DNA of 64,000 bases, from contig OY730171.1 of assembly GCA_963422465.1 (NCBI GenBank), forward strand, positions 3,100,001-3,164,000, in the 5' to 3' direction. The stretch's first letter is position 1. Each line of letters starts with the position of its first letter. Source of the stretch: Lichina pygmaea. Its lineage: Eukaryota; Ascomycota; Lichinomycetes; Lichinales; Lichinaceae. The notes below the pieces were generated by a model. It ran no database searches. It had not been told where the DNA came from and was given only the letters and a program-made list of their open reading frames with translations. Shown here piece by piece: positions 43,340 to 53,620 of the stretch. A program made the position numbers and the translations under genes.

Positions 43340-44686
43340 GTAGTTGTTGTCTTGCTGTAGGAACATGAGGTGTTCATGCCAATCATGTGTGTGCCCAGAG
43401 AATACGGTGTGTTGGCGTTTGTCCCAAAGATGGATCTCACACGCATCCTTCTCACAATTGACCCAATACTTGTGGCAGGTGGCGTGGTAGGGTGAATGTC
43501 CTCTGTACCTTTGTAGTTGTTCGTGGTAGGTGCAGTAGTGCTTTGTGCAAAACCTCCACTGTAGTTCGCCGTGCTGTAGATTTCGTGGGTCCATGCTGTA
43601 AGTATAGCTTCCTTGTGGTATTTCTTCTTTGATAGACACAGGTTTGTCTTGGTCTCTATCAGAGATGGTTAAGGGCTCCTGTCCCTTGTCCTGACCTGTC
43701 TGTTCTGGTAGGTCCTTGCCTCCTGATGTTGCCAGTTGGTGGGCTGCTTCCAATGTCTGATTGTAGTTGTCCCATTGTTTGAGAGATAGCTGAGCCTCTC
43801 CTGGTGGGTCCTCTGGCTTGATGACATTCCAGTCTCTGTCAAGTGTATTAAGTTGCTGTCGGTGCACCTTGTTCTTTGAACAACAGTCTTTCACCATGTG
43901 GCCTAGCTTGCCACAGGCATAGCACTTCAGTGCTTTCCTCTTTTTGTTGTTCCTTCCTTTTGTGAACCTTCCCTTGTGGTGGACTGCATCCAGTTCCATG
44001 GGTGCATAGCTATATGGGTCATGTGGCGGTGCCTTGTTAGGCAGCTTGTAGTGGTTGCTCACATGCTATGCAGGGTGGCTGTATCCTCTGTTGTGGTGTT
44101 TCTCCATCACTCACTCGAATAGCTTGTCATCAATGTTGATTGCTTGTGCGATGAGTTTGTCCAGTGTGTCGACTGCTTGTCTGTTGAAGGTGATTTCATC
44201 CTTCATGTTTTCCTTGAGTCCACGTTGGTACATGACCATCAGAGTGTTGTCGTCCCAGTCAGTCAGTACTGAGTATTGTTTGAACTGTGTGGTGTACTCT
44301 GCGGCTGAGCGTTGTTGTTTGATGTGCTGGATCATTTGTATAGCCACTTTGTCTTTGTTAGATAGTCCAAGGATCCTTTTGATCTTGTCCTTGAATTGTG
44401 TCCATTTCATCATCCATTCTGTTGTGCTGTCGTGGTCTCTGTTTCCTGAGAGATGTTTGTTGACGTAGGGCTTGATCTATCGATAAGCATTACCTCTCAT
44501 GTAAGTGGTTGTGAAGAGGGGCCACTTCTCCTTAGGCAGCTTTGTCTCTGGTTGGAATTGAAAGTAGACTTGGAGTTGCATGAGCCAGTCGTCAACCTTG
44601 TTTCTTTCACTGTAGAACAGGTCTGGCTTGGTGACACTAATCTTTCCATCTGGGAAGTTGGGGTTGGTTGCTCCTGAGGTACTCAT
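43340..44686 (-). pseudogene. D gag and start of Cys/His block (fossil)
   Basis: Starts MSTSGATNPNFPDGK at 44686, with capsid blocks and the knuckle CYACGKLGHMVKDC (about 43,885-43,926), then the Cys/His-rich linker up to the E insertion. Same protein as in B and C. Confidence 0.85.
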
Positions 44687-44704
44687 CCTTGAGGGTCTTT
44701 AAAG

Positions 44705-45263
44705 TGTTGCAGTCTGTACTGTACTGTCCTATCCGAGTATAGGATTAGGGCGAGAGGTGGAAGGCAGGTTGGTTCTCGCAGGAGAGGAGTGTCAAGAAGT
44801 GCGAAGGGGTTTGGTGGAACATGGTGGTGGTGACACCTGATCAACAGCTTCGTACAAAAGGATTGTATTGAAGTAGATCTAGTTGTCTGGATCACAACAT
44901 AAGTTGAAGACGATTGTTCTATAAGGGAACTATCACTGGACTATATAGTGCTGGCCTGTCAAGACAATCAAGATTGTCTCGACAGTCTTGACATCAAGAC
45001 AGGTGAGATTGTCTTGACAGTCCCACCATGTTATGCACCCTGCGTCAAGACAGGTGAGATTGTCTTGATGCTTCATGCATCCTGTGTCAAGACTGGTGAG
45101 ATTGTCTTGATGCTTCATGCATGCTGCGTCGAGACTCCCGTGTGTGTCTCGACAGTCACGTGACCCCTTGTTGGTTGGTCACTTGACTTCCATAGTGTCC
45201 TCTTGCCTGGCCTGCGGCCTGATTGCCTATAAATAAGTGGCTCCCATCCCCTGGGTCGTAACA
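44705..45263 (-). repeat. 5' LTR of D
   Basis: 559 bp, one 42-bp U3 unit shorter than its partner. Outward TATAAATAAG lies at about 45228-45237. Confidence 0.92.
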
Positions 45264-48002
45264 CTTTGCAAAGCTGTGTGGTACACCAAGCTTGACATTG
45301 TTAGTGCCTTCAACTGTATCTGGATGAAGGAAGGTGAAGAATGGAAGACTGTGTTCTGCATACACTCAGGCCTCTACAAATACCTTGTCATGCCTTTTGG
45401 TCTTGCCAATACTCCAAGCACATTCCAGAACTACATCAATGATGTTTTGGGACCTGACATCCTTGACATCTTTGGCACTGCCTATGTGGATAACATCCTT
45501 GTCTACAGTCAGACACTCAAGAAACACTAGAAGCACGTCAAGCTTGTTCTCAGTCAACTACAAGATGCAAGCCTGCAAGTTGATATCTCCAAGTGTGACT
45601 TTAAAGTGTATCAAGTCAAGTACCTTGGCCTCATTATTCAGTCTGCCACTGAAGATAGCCAACCCAGATCTGTGAGCATGGACCCAGCCAAGACTAATGC
45701 CATCAAGGAGTGGAAGCCTCCTGCCAGTCTCAAGGAAGTGCAGAGCTTCATTACCTTTGCAAACTTCTACCACTGGTTTATCAAAGACTTTGCCAAGCTT
45801 ACATCTCCACTCACAGCTCTGACCAAGAAGAATGTTGCCTTCAAGTGGGAAACCCCAGAGCAGTGCTTATTTGAAAGTATCAAGGTGTTCAGCACTGCAC
45901 CCATCCTGCAGCACTTTGTTCTGGAGAAGGAGTGTGTTGTTAAGACTGACACTTCTGACTATGTCTCTGGTGCTGTCCTGTCACAGCCAGACCATGAAGA
46001 AGTTCTACACCCTGTTGCCTTCTTGTCACACCACTATCTGCCAGCAGAATGCAACTACAAGATCTATGACAAAGAGTTGCTGGCAATTATCTGTGCCTTT
46101 GAAGAATAGTGAGCAGAGTTTGAAGAATCTCCAGAATCTGTCAAGGTGATCTCTGATCATAAGAACTTGGAGTACTTCATGTTGTCAAAGTGCTTTTCCT
46201 GCCATCAAGTCTGTTAGAGCAAGTTCTTGTCACACTTCAATTTCAAGATCAGCTACTGTCCAGGCAGTCAGTGCAAGGCCGACACTCTCATTCAACATTC
46301 CCAAGACCTCCTGTCAGACAGTGGTCTCTGTCAAGACTTCATGGAGCAAGTTATCCTCAAGCCCAAGAATCTTGCACATTCAGAGGTTCAAGTCAAGCCC
46401 ATCCAGATCCTGAGATGTTCAGAAGCTGCACCAGTTAACACTGAACCTGATGCTGTACCTTTTTCAGATGTCATCCAAGCTACCTATAACAACCTTGCTG
46501 AAGGTGATCTAGTGGCAACAGTGTCACAGATGCTAAGGGATGGTATCAGGCATAGTCAAGAAGTGTCTCTCTCAGACTGCAGCTTGGAAAATAACTGTCT
46601 CTTCTACAAGAACTGACTCTGGATCTCTGAGAACAATAAGCTACACCTATACCTGTTCCAAGAAGCCCATGACCAAGCAATAGCTGGCCACACTGGGATT
46701 GCCAAGACTTACAATCTTCTGTCTTGTTGGTACTATTGGCCAAAGATAGTGAACATCATACAGTAGTACATCAGGAATTGTCATATCTACTCTTGAGCAA
46801 AGCCTGCCCGTGATCACCAAGAAGAGCTGCTGTCTCTTCCTGTACCTCAGCAATGTTGGCAGGATCTGGCTATAGATTTCATTACTGACTTACCTAAGTC
46901 AAGAGATACCTGCTTCCCTGGTGCCAAGCACATCTGGGTTATCACTAACTGTCTCACCAAAGAATACCACTTTGTGCTATGTGCTGAGATAACAACCTCA
47001 CATCTTGTCTGGATGTTTATCCAGTTTGTTGTTTGTACCCATGGCTTACCCAGGAGTATTGTCTCAGACAGAGGAGGTCAGCTTGTCAGCTTATTCTGGA
47101 AAGCACTCTGTACCCATCTTGACATCATACTACAACTATCCTCAGGACACCACCCAGAGACAGATAGTCAGACAGAATAAGAGAATCAGGAGCTTGAACA
47201 CTACCTGAGATCCTATGTCAACTATCTCCAAGATGACTGGGTCCAATGGCTTCCTCTGGCAGAGTTCACACAGAACAACTCCCAGTCTGATTTCTCTGGT
47301 ATGTTACTGTTCTTTGCCAACAAAGAGTTCTATCCACGGCTCAGTATCACACCCATAAGTGAAGCCTGCAACCAAGATACTATGGAAATCTCTGGAGAAA
47401 TGACGTAGATTCTGGAACAGTTGCAAGATGAACTCCGACTATCCCAGGAAACTCAAGCTCACACCACCAATTTGCATCAAGTCCTGTCACTATCCTATCA
47501 AAATGGAGATCTTGTTTAGCTGAATACCAAGAACATCAGGACACGCCACCCATGTAAAAAGCTTGACGACAAGTGGATTGGACTATTCAAGGTGTTGAAG
47601 ACAATCGGAAGCTGTGCCTGCCATCTGCAGTTTCCACACACTCTCAAGATCCACCCTGTCTTTCACATTTCCCTTCTATGTCTGACACCTGCTAATCCTA
47701 TCCCTGGCCAATTAAATGAACACCCTGGCCCTGTCATTAGTCAAGACACAGATAAAGAGTTCCAGGTTGAAGAAATCCTTGACTCCAAGCCAGCAACGTC
47801 TTGACAGAAGTTCAAGTACCTGGTCAAATAGTCTGGATAGCCAATTGAAGATGCCACTGAAGAGCCTATTGAGCATCTTGACAACGCCAAAGACGCCATC
47901 TACAACTTCCATGAGAAATACCCAAGGAAACCACAGCCACAGAACTACGCCCACGAGCGGCCTGAGACTCACAGGAGTTTGCCATGTGAAGGAGGGGGGT
48001 AA
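45264..48002 (+). pseudogene. F RT, RNase H, integrase, chromodomain (fossil)
   Basis: Continues F after D: RT (WYTKLDIVSAFNCIWMKEG, YLVMPFGLANTPSTFQNYIN), RNase H (CVVKTDTSDYVSGAVLSQ, YDKELLAIICAFEE), integrase (AGHTGIAKTY, DFITDLPKSRDTC, GLPRSIVSDRGGQLVS) and a chromodomain (QVEEILDSKPAT, then KFKYLVK) that ends about 47,940. A purine tract and the 3' LTR follow at once. Confidence 0.88.
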
Positions 48003-48276
48003 TTTTACAGTTCTGGCCCAGTTGTGTATCTGGCACAAGTCACGCACCTTGCCGGGAAGTTCTATCTGCACTGTTGCCTGTTTGCTCCACTGTTGCCTGA
48101 TCCCCTGCCTATAAGAACTTCTCCTGCTCCCCCAGCTTCTTCTCTTCTTTTCTTTTTTTCTTCCTTCCTTGTCTTTCGTCTTGTACATCAATCCAAGTCT
48201 CAAGTCTCAAGCCAAGTCAGGTCAAGGTTACTGAATCAGTTAGGCTCGAGTTCTGCTCTGCTATTGCCTCGTCACA
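48003..48276 (+). repeat. 3' LTR of F
   Basis: 274 bp, partner of 10563-10836. It keeps the R-region sequence GTCTTTCGT (48171-48179) that is complementary to the priming site. TSD atgat follows at 48277-48281. Confidence 0.9.
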
Positions 48277-48760
48277 ATGATAAGGCACTACCTTCAAGAA
48301 ACCTCAAAGAAAATACAATGCCAAATAGACAGAAAATCAAAAATATTACCTCAGCTGAAGAAGGGGGATAAAGTCTACCTTCCCACCAAAAATTGGAAAA
48401 TGAAGAAACTAAAAATAAAGAAACTTGACAATATCAAGGTCAGACTATTTTTGGTTGAAAAAAGAACAGGACCAGTCAACATCAAGATACAACTACCAAG
48501 AGATGCCAGAGTCTATCCAAACTTTCATATCTTAATGATTGAACTAGCCAACCAGAGCACACCCTTGTAGAAGATATTTTATTACCAGCCTGAAAAGGAA
48601 CAGGAATTTGAAGTTGAACAAATTCTGGCTAAGAAAAGTCAGCAATACCTCATCAAGTGGAAAGGATACCCAGACTTGGAAAATACCTGGAAACCACTTA
48701 AGAACTTCAAGAACTGCCAGCTTTTTCTGTGACAGTTCCAGCAGAGGTAGGACTGAAGAG
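48277..48760 (+). pseudogene. G integrase end and chromodomain (fossil)
   Basis: Continues G after F: C-terminal integrase module (KKGDKVYLPTKNWK) and a chromodomain (EVEQILAKKSQQYLIKWKG, YPDLENTWKPL), diverged but collinear with copy C. Confidence 0.82.
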
Positions 48761-48789
48761 CTCAGTCTGCAGAAGAGATATGTTGATGA

Positions 48790-49204
48790 CTGTTGCAGTC
48801 AAATCCTCACCATCTGACTCCATCTCTTTCACAAGACACTGAAGCTTCTGCTTCACACAAACCTTGGTCTCTTCTAACACCTTCCACTTTCAAGAGACAC
48901 AGGCCTGTGCCACAGCAAGTTGTTCAACAAGTGTATCTTGTGTTACCTCTTCAACAGCCAGACTCTCACAAAGGTTATCCTGGGCTATATTCAGGGAATC
49001 CCAGGACAGAGAGACACAAGGCTTCCCACAATAAGTGCACTCAGCACACTTCAATTTGCTGCCCTCTTCCAGTATTTGGAAACATGGTTGACTACAGAGA
49101 ACACAGAGGTTATAGGGAACAGGTGATGCAAAGTTCTGATTGTGGATCTGAGCAGTAAGCTGCCTTTGGCTAACAGTTGCACACGACTTCAGAGGTATGA
49201 CCAA
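48790..49204 (-). pseudogene. Antisense Zn2Cys6 region of G
   Basis: The minus-strand frame 48890-49204 holds LCVLCSQPC, CAEC and CGKPC, then SLSWDSLNIAQDNLCE and VEEVTQDTLVEQLAVAQ. It is the most diverged family I version and is closer to copy B than to A/C. Five of the six cluster cysteines remain recognisable in place even in this old copy. Confidence 0.6.
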
Positions 49205-49241
49205 GTTTTATCAAGATGATGAAAGATGGAGAGAAGGATAG

Positions 49242-49850
49242 TGTTACAATCCAGGAGGGACATAGTCTTTTATACTCATACAAGCAGCAGACAGGGTACT
49301 GATTGGAAGTACCAAACAGCACGACACAGGAGAGAGTCACGTGACTGTCAAGACTGACCAGGGGTTGCTCGACACAGTGCGTATATGCATCGAGCATGGC
49401 GAGCCCAACTCGACCAGCTCGACACAGCGTGCATATGCAGCGAGACTTTTGAGCACAGCTCGACAGGCTCGACAGTGAGCAAGGTGAGCACAGCTCGCTG
49501 AGCTCGACACGGCGTGCATATGCAGCGAGACTTTCAAGCACAGCTCGACAGGCTCGACAGTGAGCAAAGCGAGCACAGCTCGCTGAGCTCGAAAACTGAG
49601 CACTATATAGTCAGACGATAGTTCCCTTATGGAACGATCGTCTTCAACTCATGTTGTGATCCAGACAACTAGATCTACTTCAATACAAACCACAGTCTTG
49701 TACGAAGCCACTGATCAGGTGTCATCACCACCACGTTCCACCAAACCCCTTCACACTCCTTGGCACTCCACTCCTGCGAGAACCAACCCGCCTTCCGCAT
49801 CTCGCCCTAATCCTACACTCGGGTAGGACGGTACGGTACGGACCGCAACA
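49242..49850 (+). repeat. 3' LTR of G (family I, type 3)
   Basis: 609 bp, TGTTACAATCC...GACCGCAACA. U3 has its own repeats with GCGAGC-ACA-GCTCGC (49569-49583). Sense TATA is CACTATATAG near 49602; antisense TATA (TATAAAAG on minus) lies at 49267-49274. This LTR ends the repeat island. Confidence 0.92.
49267..49274 (-). promoter_or_regulatory. Antisense TATA box in type 3 LTR
   Basis: Minus strand TATAAAAG, 25 bp inside the outer edge of the G LTR, the third LTR type with a TATA at this place. Confidence 0.55.
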
Positions 49851-49852
49851 CC

Positions 49853-49924
49853 CAGTTTGCAAACATCAAGGATATCCAGAACGCAATTGAGAAAGAGAAG
49901 AAGAAGCAGGCTGAAAAAAAGTGA
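49853..49924 (+). pseudogene. Possible C-terminal end of a gene cut by G
   Basis: A 23-codon frame reads QFANIKDIQNAIEKEK and then a Lys-rich end before TGA at 49922. Right after an LTR boundary it looks like the tail of a coding region that G invaded. Lysine-rich ends of this sort occur in fungal pogo-like transposases, but that is only a guess. I do not recognise the gene. Confidence 0.3.
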
Positions 49925-50328
49925 CTAGTGATACAGTGACAAGCTGGGAACTTGGCAAGAGATCCAGAGGTGCCTAGACTAGAAGACTGCCCATTTGAAT
50001 TCCAGTTATAATTCATTGGTGGTTGTCTATAAATATTCCTAGAATGTAGAGTCGTGATTGCTGTATTTAGGCAAGTGGACTGTTAGGAAGGGTGGTCCAC
50101 TTCCTCCCTCTTCTACATATGTATCACTGATGAGTAATTAGCCGGAGCCGACAATCTGTCTGGTAGCCCTAGCCGCTAATTAGTGGCGGCCGATGGCGAT
50201 GAAAAAGCCTATCTTCTAGTGGAGTCGGCTCCAACTACAGCAATCTGGCAAACAAGGAATTAGCTGGTGAAAATATTGTTCCGTTATCATCTGCGTTCAG
50301 TTGCTCACCAGCTAGGCCGCATCACAAG
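49925..50328. promoter_or_regulatory. PUS7 upstream region
   Basis: About 400 bp between the repeat island and the PUS7 start, with normal CpG content from about 50,140 on. It holds the 9-bp inverted pair GGAGCCGAC (50144-50152) and GTCGGCTCC (50224-50232) and two TAATTAG boxes nearby. CTATAAATA occurs at about 50,030. No coding frame was seen after 49924. Confidence 0.4.
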
Positions 50329-52801
50329 ATGTCTGGTCGCGAAGCAGAAGCTGAGCCTGCTGCAAAGCGGATCAGGACGTCCACCACAGATGGAACGATA
50401 GCATCTGGCTCCTGGTCATTCTCGCCAGAACAAATATCAGCAACGCGGCCGTCTCTATCTCTGTCTCTGGATGGGAACGTCAATCAGGACACTTTTCCAG
50501 AGCAGGTCATCAAGGAAACAGCTGAGGCAAGCCAAGAAGAGATCGTAGGCATAACTGAATTCGTGGCTGAAAAGCAATTACGCTTCTCAGGCATCTTCAA
50601 GAAAAGGTACGAACGACCAAGTTCTGATTGAGGGCACGTCGTTTTGTCCAGCTAACTAGACCACTCTACAGATACACAGACTTTCTTGTGAATGAGATTC
50701 TCCCCTCAGGCGAAGTGCTCCATCTCACCAATGTGGGAGATACGGGACGAACGTCAGGACAGCAAAACGGACCGCAGACTGAAGTGGCCCTGGAACCTTC
50801 TCAAGTAGCAGGAGAAGCTGAGAAGGCGGCACCTTCACCAACAGACTGCAATGGTCCACCCAACAGTGGTGCAAAAGATGATGTGGACAACAGTTCTGCG
50901 TCAGCGTCAGACTTGGCAGTAAGCAACGCTCAAAGGGAATCACAGCTGGACACTGACGGTAAATGAAGTTGACGCCGGAGGATGAAGCCGAGCTTTTGAC
51001 TTACTTCGACGAGGATGTTGTCAAATCAATCCTCGCAATGAACCTGAGAGCTCTTCGACCAAAACCCAGAGGAGCAGAACCCGCCGGAACTCTGACGCTG
51101 CCTGCCGTACAGAACAAGGACACCCGAACCAAGATACATCAATCCCTGCGGCGTATCTTTGCTTCACGATTAGAGACGATCGCAGACGGGAATGGCCGCA
51201 TCGTTGTATCTCGCTCCGCTGGAGCAAGACGGCGACAGAGAGATCCCCGCAGAAAGAGAGCCAATGACGGGTCTGGAGATTCCATGTCGTGGGATGAGCT
51301 AGGAGGGCAGTATCTGCATTTTACACTGTACAAAGAGAACAAGGACACCATGGAGGTAACGTCGTTCCTCGCTCGCCAGCTTCGATTGCCTCCAAAAACT
51401 CTTCAGTTCGCTGGCACAAAGGATCGTAGGGCTGTCACGGTTCAGAGAGCCAGCGTGTTCCGTGTACACGCCAAAAGACTCGCAGGGGTCAATGCTAGCC
51501 TGAGAGGCGCCAAGTTGGGCGGTTTTACTTACCACTCCGCAGGGCTCGAACTGGGCGATCTCGCGGGGAACGAGTTTGTCATCAGTCTCCGTCAATGCAC
51601 GTTTCCTTCCATCGACAAGGAGAGCAACTGCGATTGGTTACAGTTTGCCTCGAAATCGGCGGACCAAGCGATGCGGAACTTCAATGAGAAGGGCTTCCTA
51701 AACTACTATGGTCTACAGCGCTTTGGGGCCTTTGCGGCCAGGACAGACTCGATAGGAATGGAGATGCTGAAAGGCAACTTTCAGTCTGCCTGCGACCGGT
51801 TGCTGTCATACAACTCTGCCGTGCTAGGGGCGGCAGAGAAGAATCCGGGGGTGCTTGTTTCGTCGGACGACATCGGGAGGGCCAAGGCAATACATCTGTT
51901 CAAGAGCTCTGGCCAGGCCGATGCAGCGCTCAAAGATATGCCGAGAAGATTCGCGGCCGAAAGCACATTGATACGCCATCTGGGCAGCCCGCATCGCTCG
52001 GCAGACTTCCAAGGTGCCCTGCAGGGGGTTCCCAGGAACCTGCGTCTCATGTACGTCCACGCGTATCAGTCACTAGTCTGGAATGTCGTCGCCAGCGAGA
52101 GATGGAAACGGTTCGGGGCCGGCGTGGTCGAGGGCGACCTGGTGCTCATCGGCAAGGGTGCAAAACAAGCCGGCAACGCCAGTGCAGATCAGGATCCGGA
52201 TGACAAAGAGACGGGAACGGTAGGTCTCGACGGGGGCTCCAAGTCGGTCGGCGACGAGGACGATCCGTTTCAGCGTGCTCGACCTCTGTCCAAGGATGAA
52301 GCGGACAGCGGCAAGTGGAGCATCTACGACGTCGTGCTCCCGACCCCCGGGTTCGACGTCGTCTACCCTGCCAATACGATTGCGACGGTGTACGAAGACT
52401 TCATGGGCAGCAAGCGTGGCGGCGGCTTGGACCCGCATAACATGCGTCGGAAGTGGCGGGACATCAGCCTCAGCGGCAGCTACCGCAAGCTGCTGGCCCG
52501 GTCGCTGGGGGCTGGCGGCGCCACGTACGAGATACGGCCCTACCAAGGCGACGACGAGCAGCTGGTCGAGACGGACCTCGACAGGCTGCGGACGACATCG
52601 GGGACGGAGAGCTCATCACAAGCAGGGCGGAAAGCACCAGAAGTGTCTGCCACCGCCCCTACAGATGGACCGCCCACGAAGATGGCCGTGATCATCAGGT
52701 TGCAGCTCAGCTCGAGCCAGTACGCGACGATGGCGCTGCGGGAGCTGCTCGGGCCCGGCGGACTAGTGACGTACAAGCCAGAGTATGCGGGCGGGCGATG
52801 A
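50329..52801 (+). CDS. PUS7: tRNA/mRNA pseudouridine synthase, TruD/PUS7 family
   Basis: PUS7 isomerises uridine to pseudouridine in tRNAs, snRNA and mRNAs, in yeast mainly U35 of tRNA-Tyr and U13 of several tRNAs. The model is join(50329-50606, 50672-50918, 50969-52801), 785 aa. Intron 1 (65 bp, GTACGA...GCTAAC...CAG) joins to give KKRYTDFLVNEILPSGEVLHL, the family's N-terminal signature. The catalytic motif FAGTKDRRAVTVQRA has its Asp at about residue 327. TRUD-domain blocks follow: GNEFVISLR, FLNYYGLQRFG (about 420) and YVHAYQSLVWNVV. Intron 2 (50 bp) has a weak AAG acceptor; without it the frame would break at 50964. A low-complexity stretch (about 108-175) and an acidic insert before LSKDEADSGKW are poorly conserved regions. 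It is likely nuclear and cytoplasmic. Confidence 0.93.
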
Positions 52802-53620
52802 CCGTCAGGAATGACACTAGACATATGTTACTTGAATCACTTTCTCACCGTGCTTGCTTACCGTGCTCACTTGTCAGGAGACCTTTGGAGATGTTTCAAT
52901 TCTATGGCGTTAACTCACTACGAGTATTCGATGTTCGATAGGAAGAAGAGGGGAAGAGAAGGAGAACAGAGGAGGAGGATGAGGGTGTGCAAACCAAAGA
53001 TGGGGGGAAAAGCTTTAGAAAAGAGTAGAACAAAGAAGAGAAGGACAAAAAAAGGTTGAGCACAAGAACAGGTTCTCACGTCGGAGCAAAGAAGACATGT
53101 CCATGTCTGATGCTTGTAGCTAAACGTTACGTTCCGTACCAGCCAGTCGTGCCAGTCTACTTTACTGTACCCGCAGAGCCTTCTCTTTACCTCCGCAGCA
53201 GCGTCATAGGTAGTAATTGGCAGAGACGCATGCATGATGCACGACCCATCACACACAACATATCCTATGATTTCTCTGGAGAAAAGGACTGTATCCCATG
53301 ACCTACCAGGTGCATGTTGTATAGCATACGTAGTCTCTGTCTTGAGATGACCTGTAAGAAAAGGGAGAAATCCCCCGTCCTCCTCCCTCGACCTCTGTCC
53401 GACACAGGGCAGGCATCACCGACAGGATTTTTCATTGTTGTGGACCGCTCCTTCTTCACAGTACTTCTCGCAGCTTGGGGCGGATTGATTATTTTGTTCA
53501 TTACTCGCACGATCAAGCCATCACTTACTCCGGCACAGTCACGAAGCTGCTGTCATCATGCGCCATTCGGTCCTTGCTGCTGCTGCCGCTGGGATGATTC
53601 TCTGGGAGGGGGTTCTGAGA
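52802..53620. other. Intergenic region with purine tract
   Basis: No convincing gene. The plus strand is strongly purine-rich from about 52,938 to 53,056 (GAAGAAGAGGGGAAGAGAAGG-like). Short frames on both strands look accidental. The last ~60 bp precede the LPMO pseudogene; an in-frame ATG at 53558 would add 21 unlikely residues. Confidence 0.6.

Larger units (their letters stand above)
32397..45263 (-). mobile_element. Chromovirus D (family I, type 1), split by E
   Basis: Minus-strand element in the RT of F, with the TSD ctttg (32392-32396, 45264-45268). LTRs: 32397-32997 (601 bp) and 44705-45263 (559 bp); the difference is one 42-bp U3 unit. Its own sequence is 32397-36974 and 43335-45263, about 6.5 kb: gag at the right (from 44686), Cys/His block split by E, protease (about 36,680-36,710), RT, RNase H, integrase (34521 down to about 33,540), antisense ORF region and LTR. 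It is broken at about fifteen to twenty points. Confidence 0.93.
10563..48276 (+). mobile_element. Chromovirus F (family III), split by LINE-d and D
   Basis: LTRs of 274 bp at 10563-10836 and 48003-48276 with the TSD atgat (10558-10562 and 48277-48281). The element's own sequence is 10563-11726, 31234-32396 and 45264-48276, about 5.3 kb: gag with a CCHC knuckle, protease-like region, RT, RNase H, integrase, chromodomain, purine tract (GGAGGGGGG, 47991-47999) and LTR. I count roughly a dozen LTR differences (about 4%). It is broken at about fifteen points. Only about 60 bp separate the chromodomain from the LTR, so there is no antisense ORF, unlike families I and II. Confidence 0.92.
6206..49850 (+). 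mobile_element. Chromovirus G (family I, LTR type 3), outermost host element
   Basis: G is the oldest recognisable Ty3/gypsy element and survives as segments 6206-6387 (RT), 8008-9827 (RT, RNase H, integrase), 10426-10562 (integrase) and 48277-49850 (integrase end, chromodomain, antisense region, 3' LTR). The segments join up collinearly against copy C. It is broken by dozens of changes and is poor in CpG. Its gag, protease and 5' LTR are not in the window. The insertions inside it are LINE-c, a solo LTR and F. The 3' LTR meets non-repeat DNA at 49851. Confidence 0.85.

Noticed and set aside
49629-49826. Repeated 65-85-codon frames from LTR R/U5 (MERSSSTHVVIQTTRST-like)
   Set aside because: Present in every family I LTR and mirrored in reverse; they follow from high LTR identity, and no protein role is evident.
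52073-52546. 157-codon minus-strand frame inside PUS7
   Set aside because: Overlaps the conserved PUS7 code in a G+C-rich gene; no known motif.
52918-53256. 112-codon minus-strand frame right of PUS7
   Set aside because: It is read from the opposite strand of a purine tract, giving Phe/Leu/Ser-rich low complexity.
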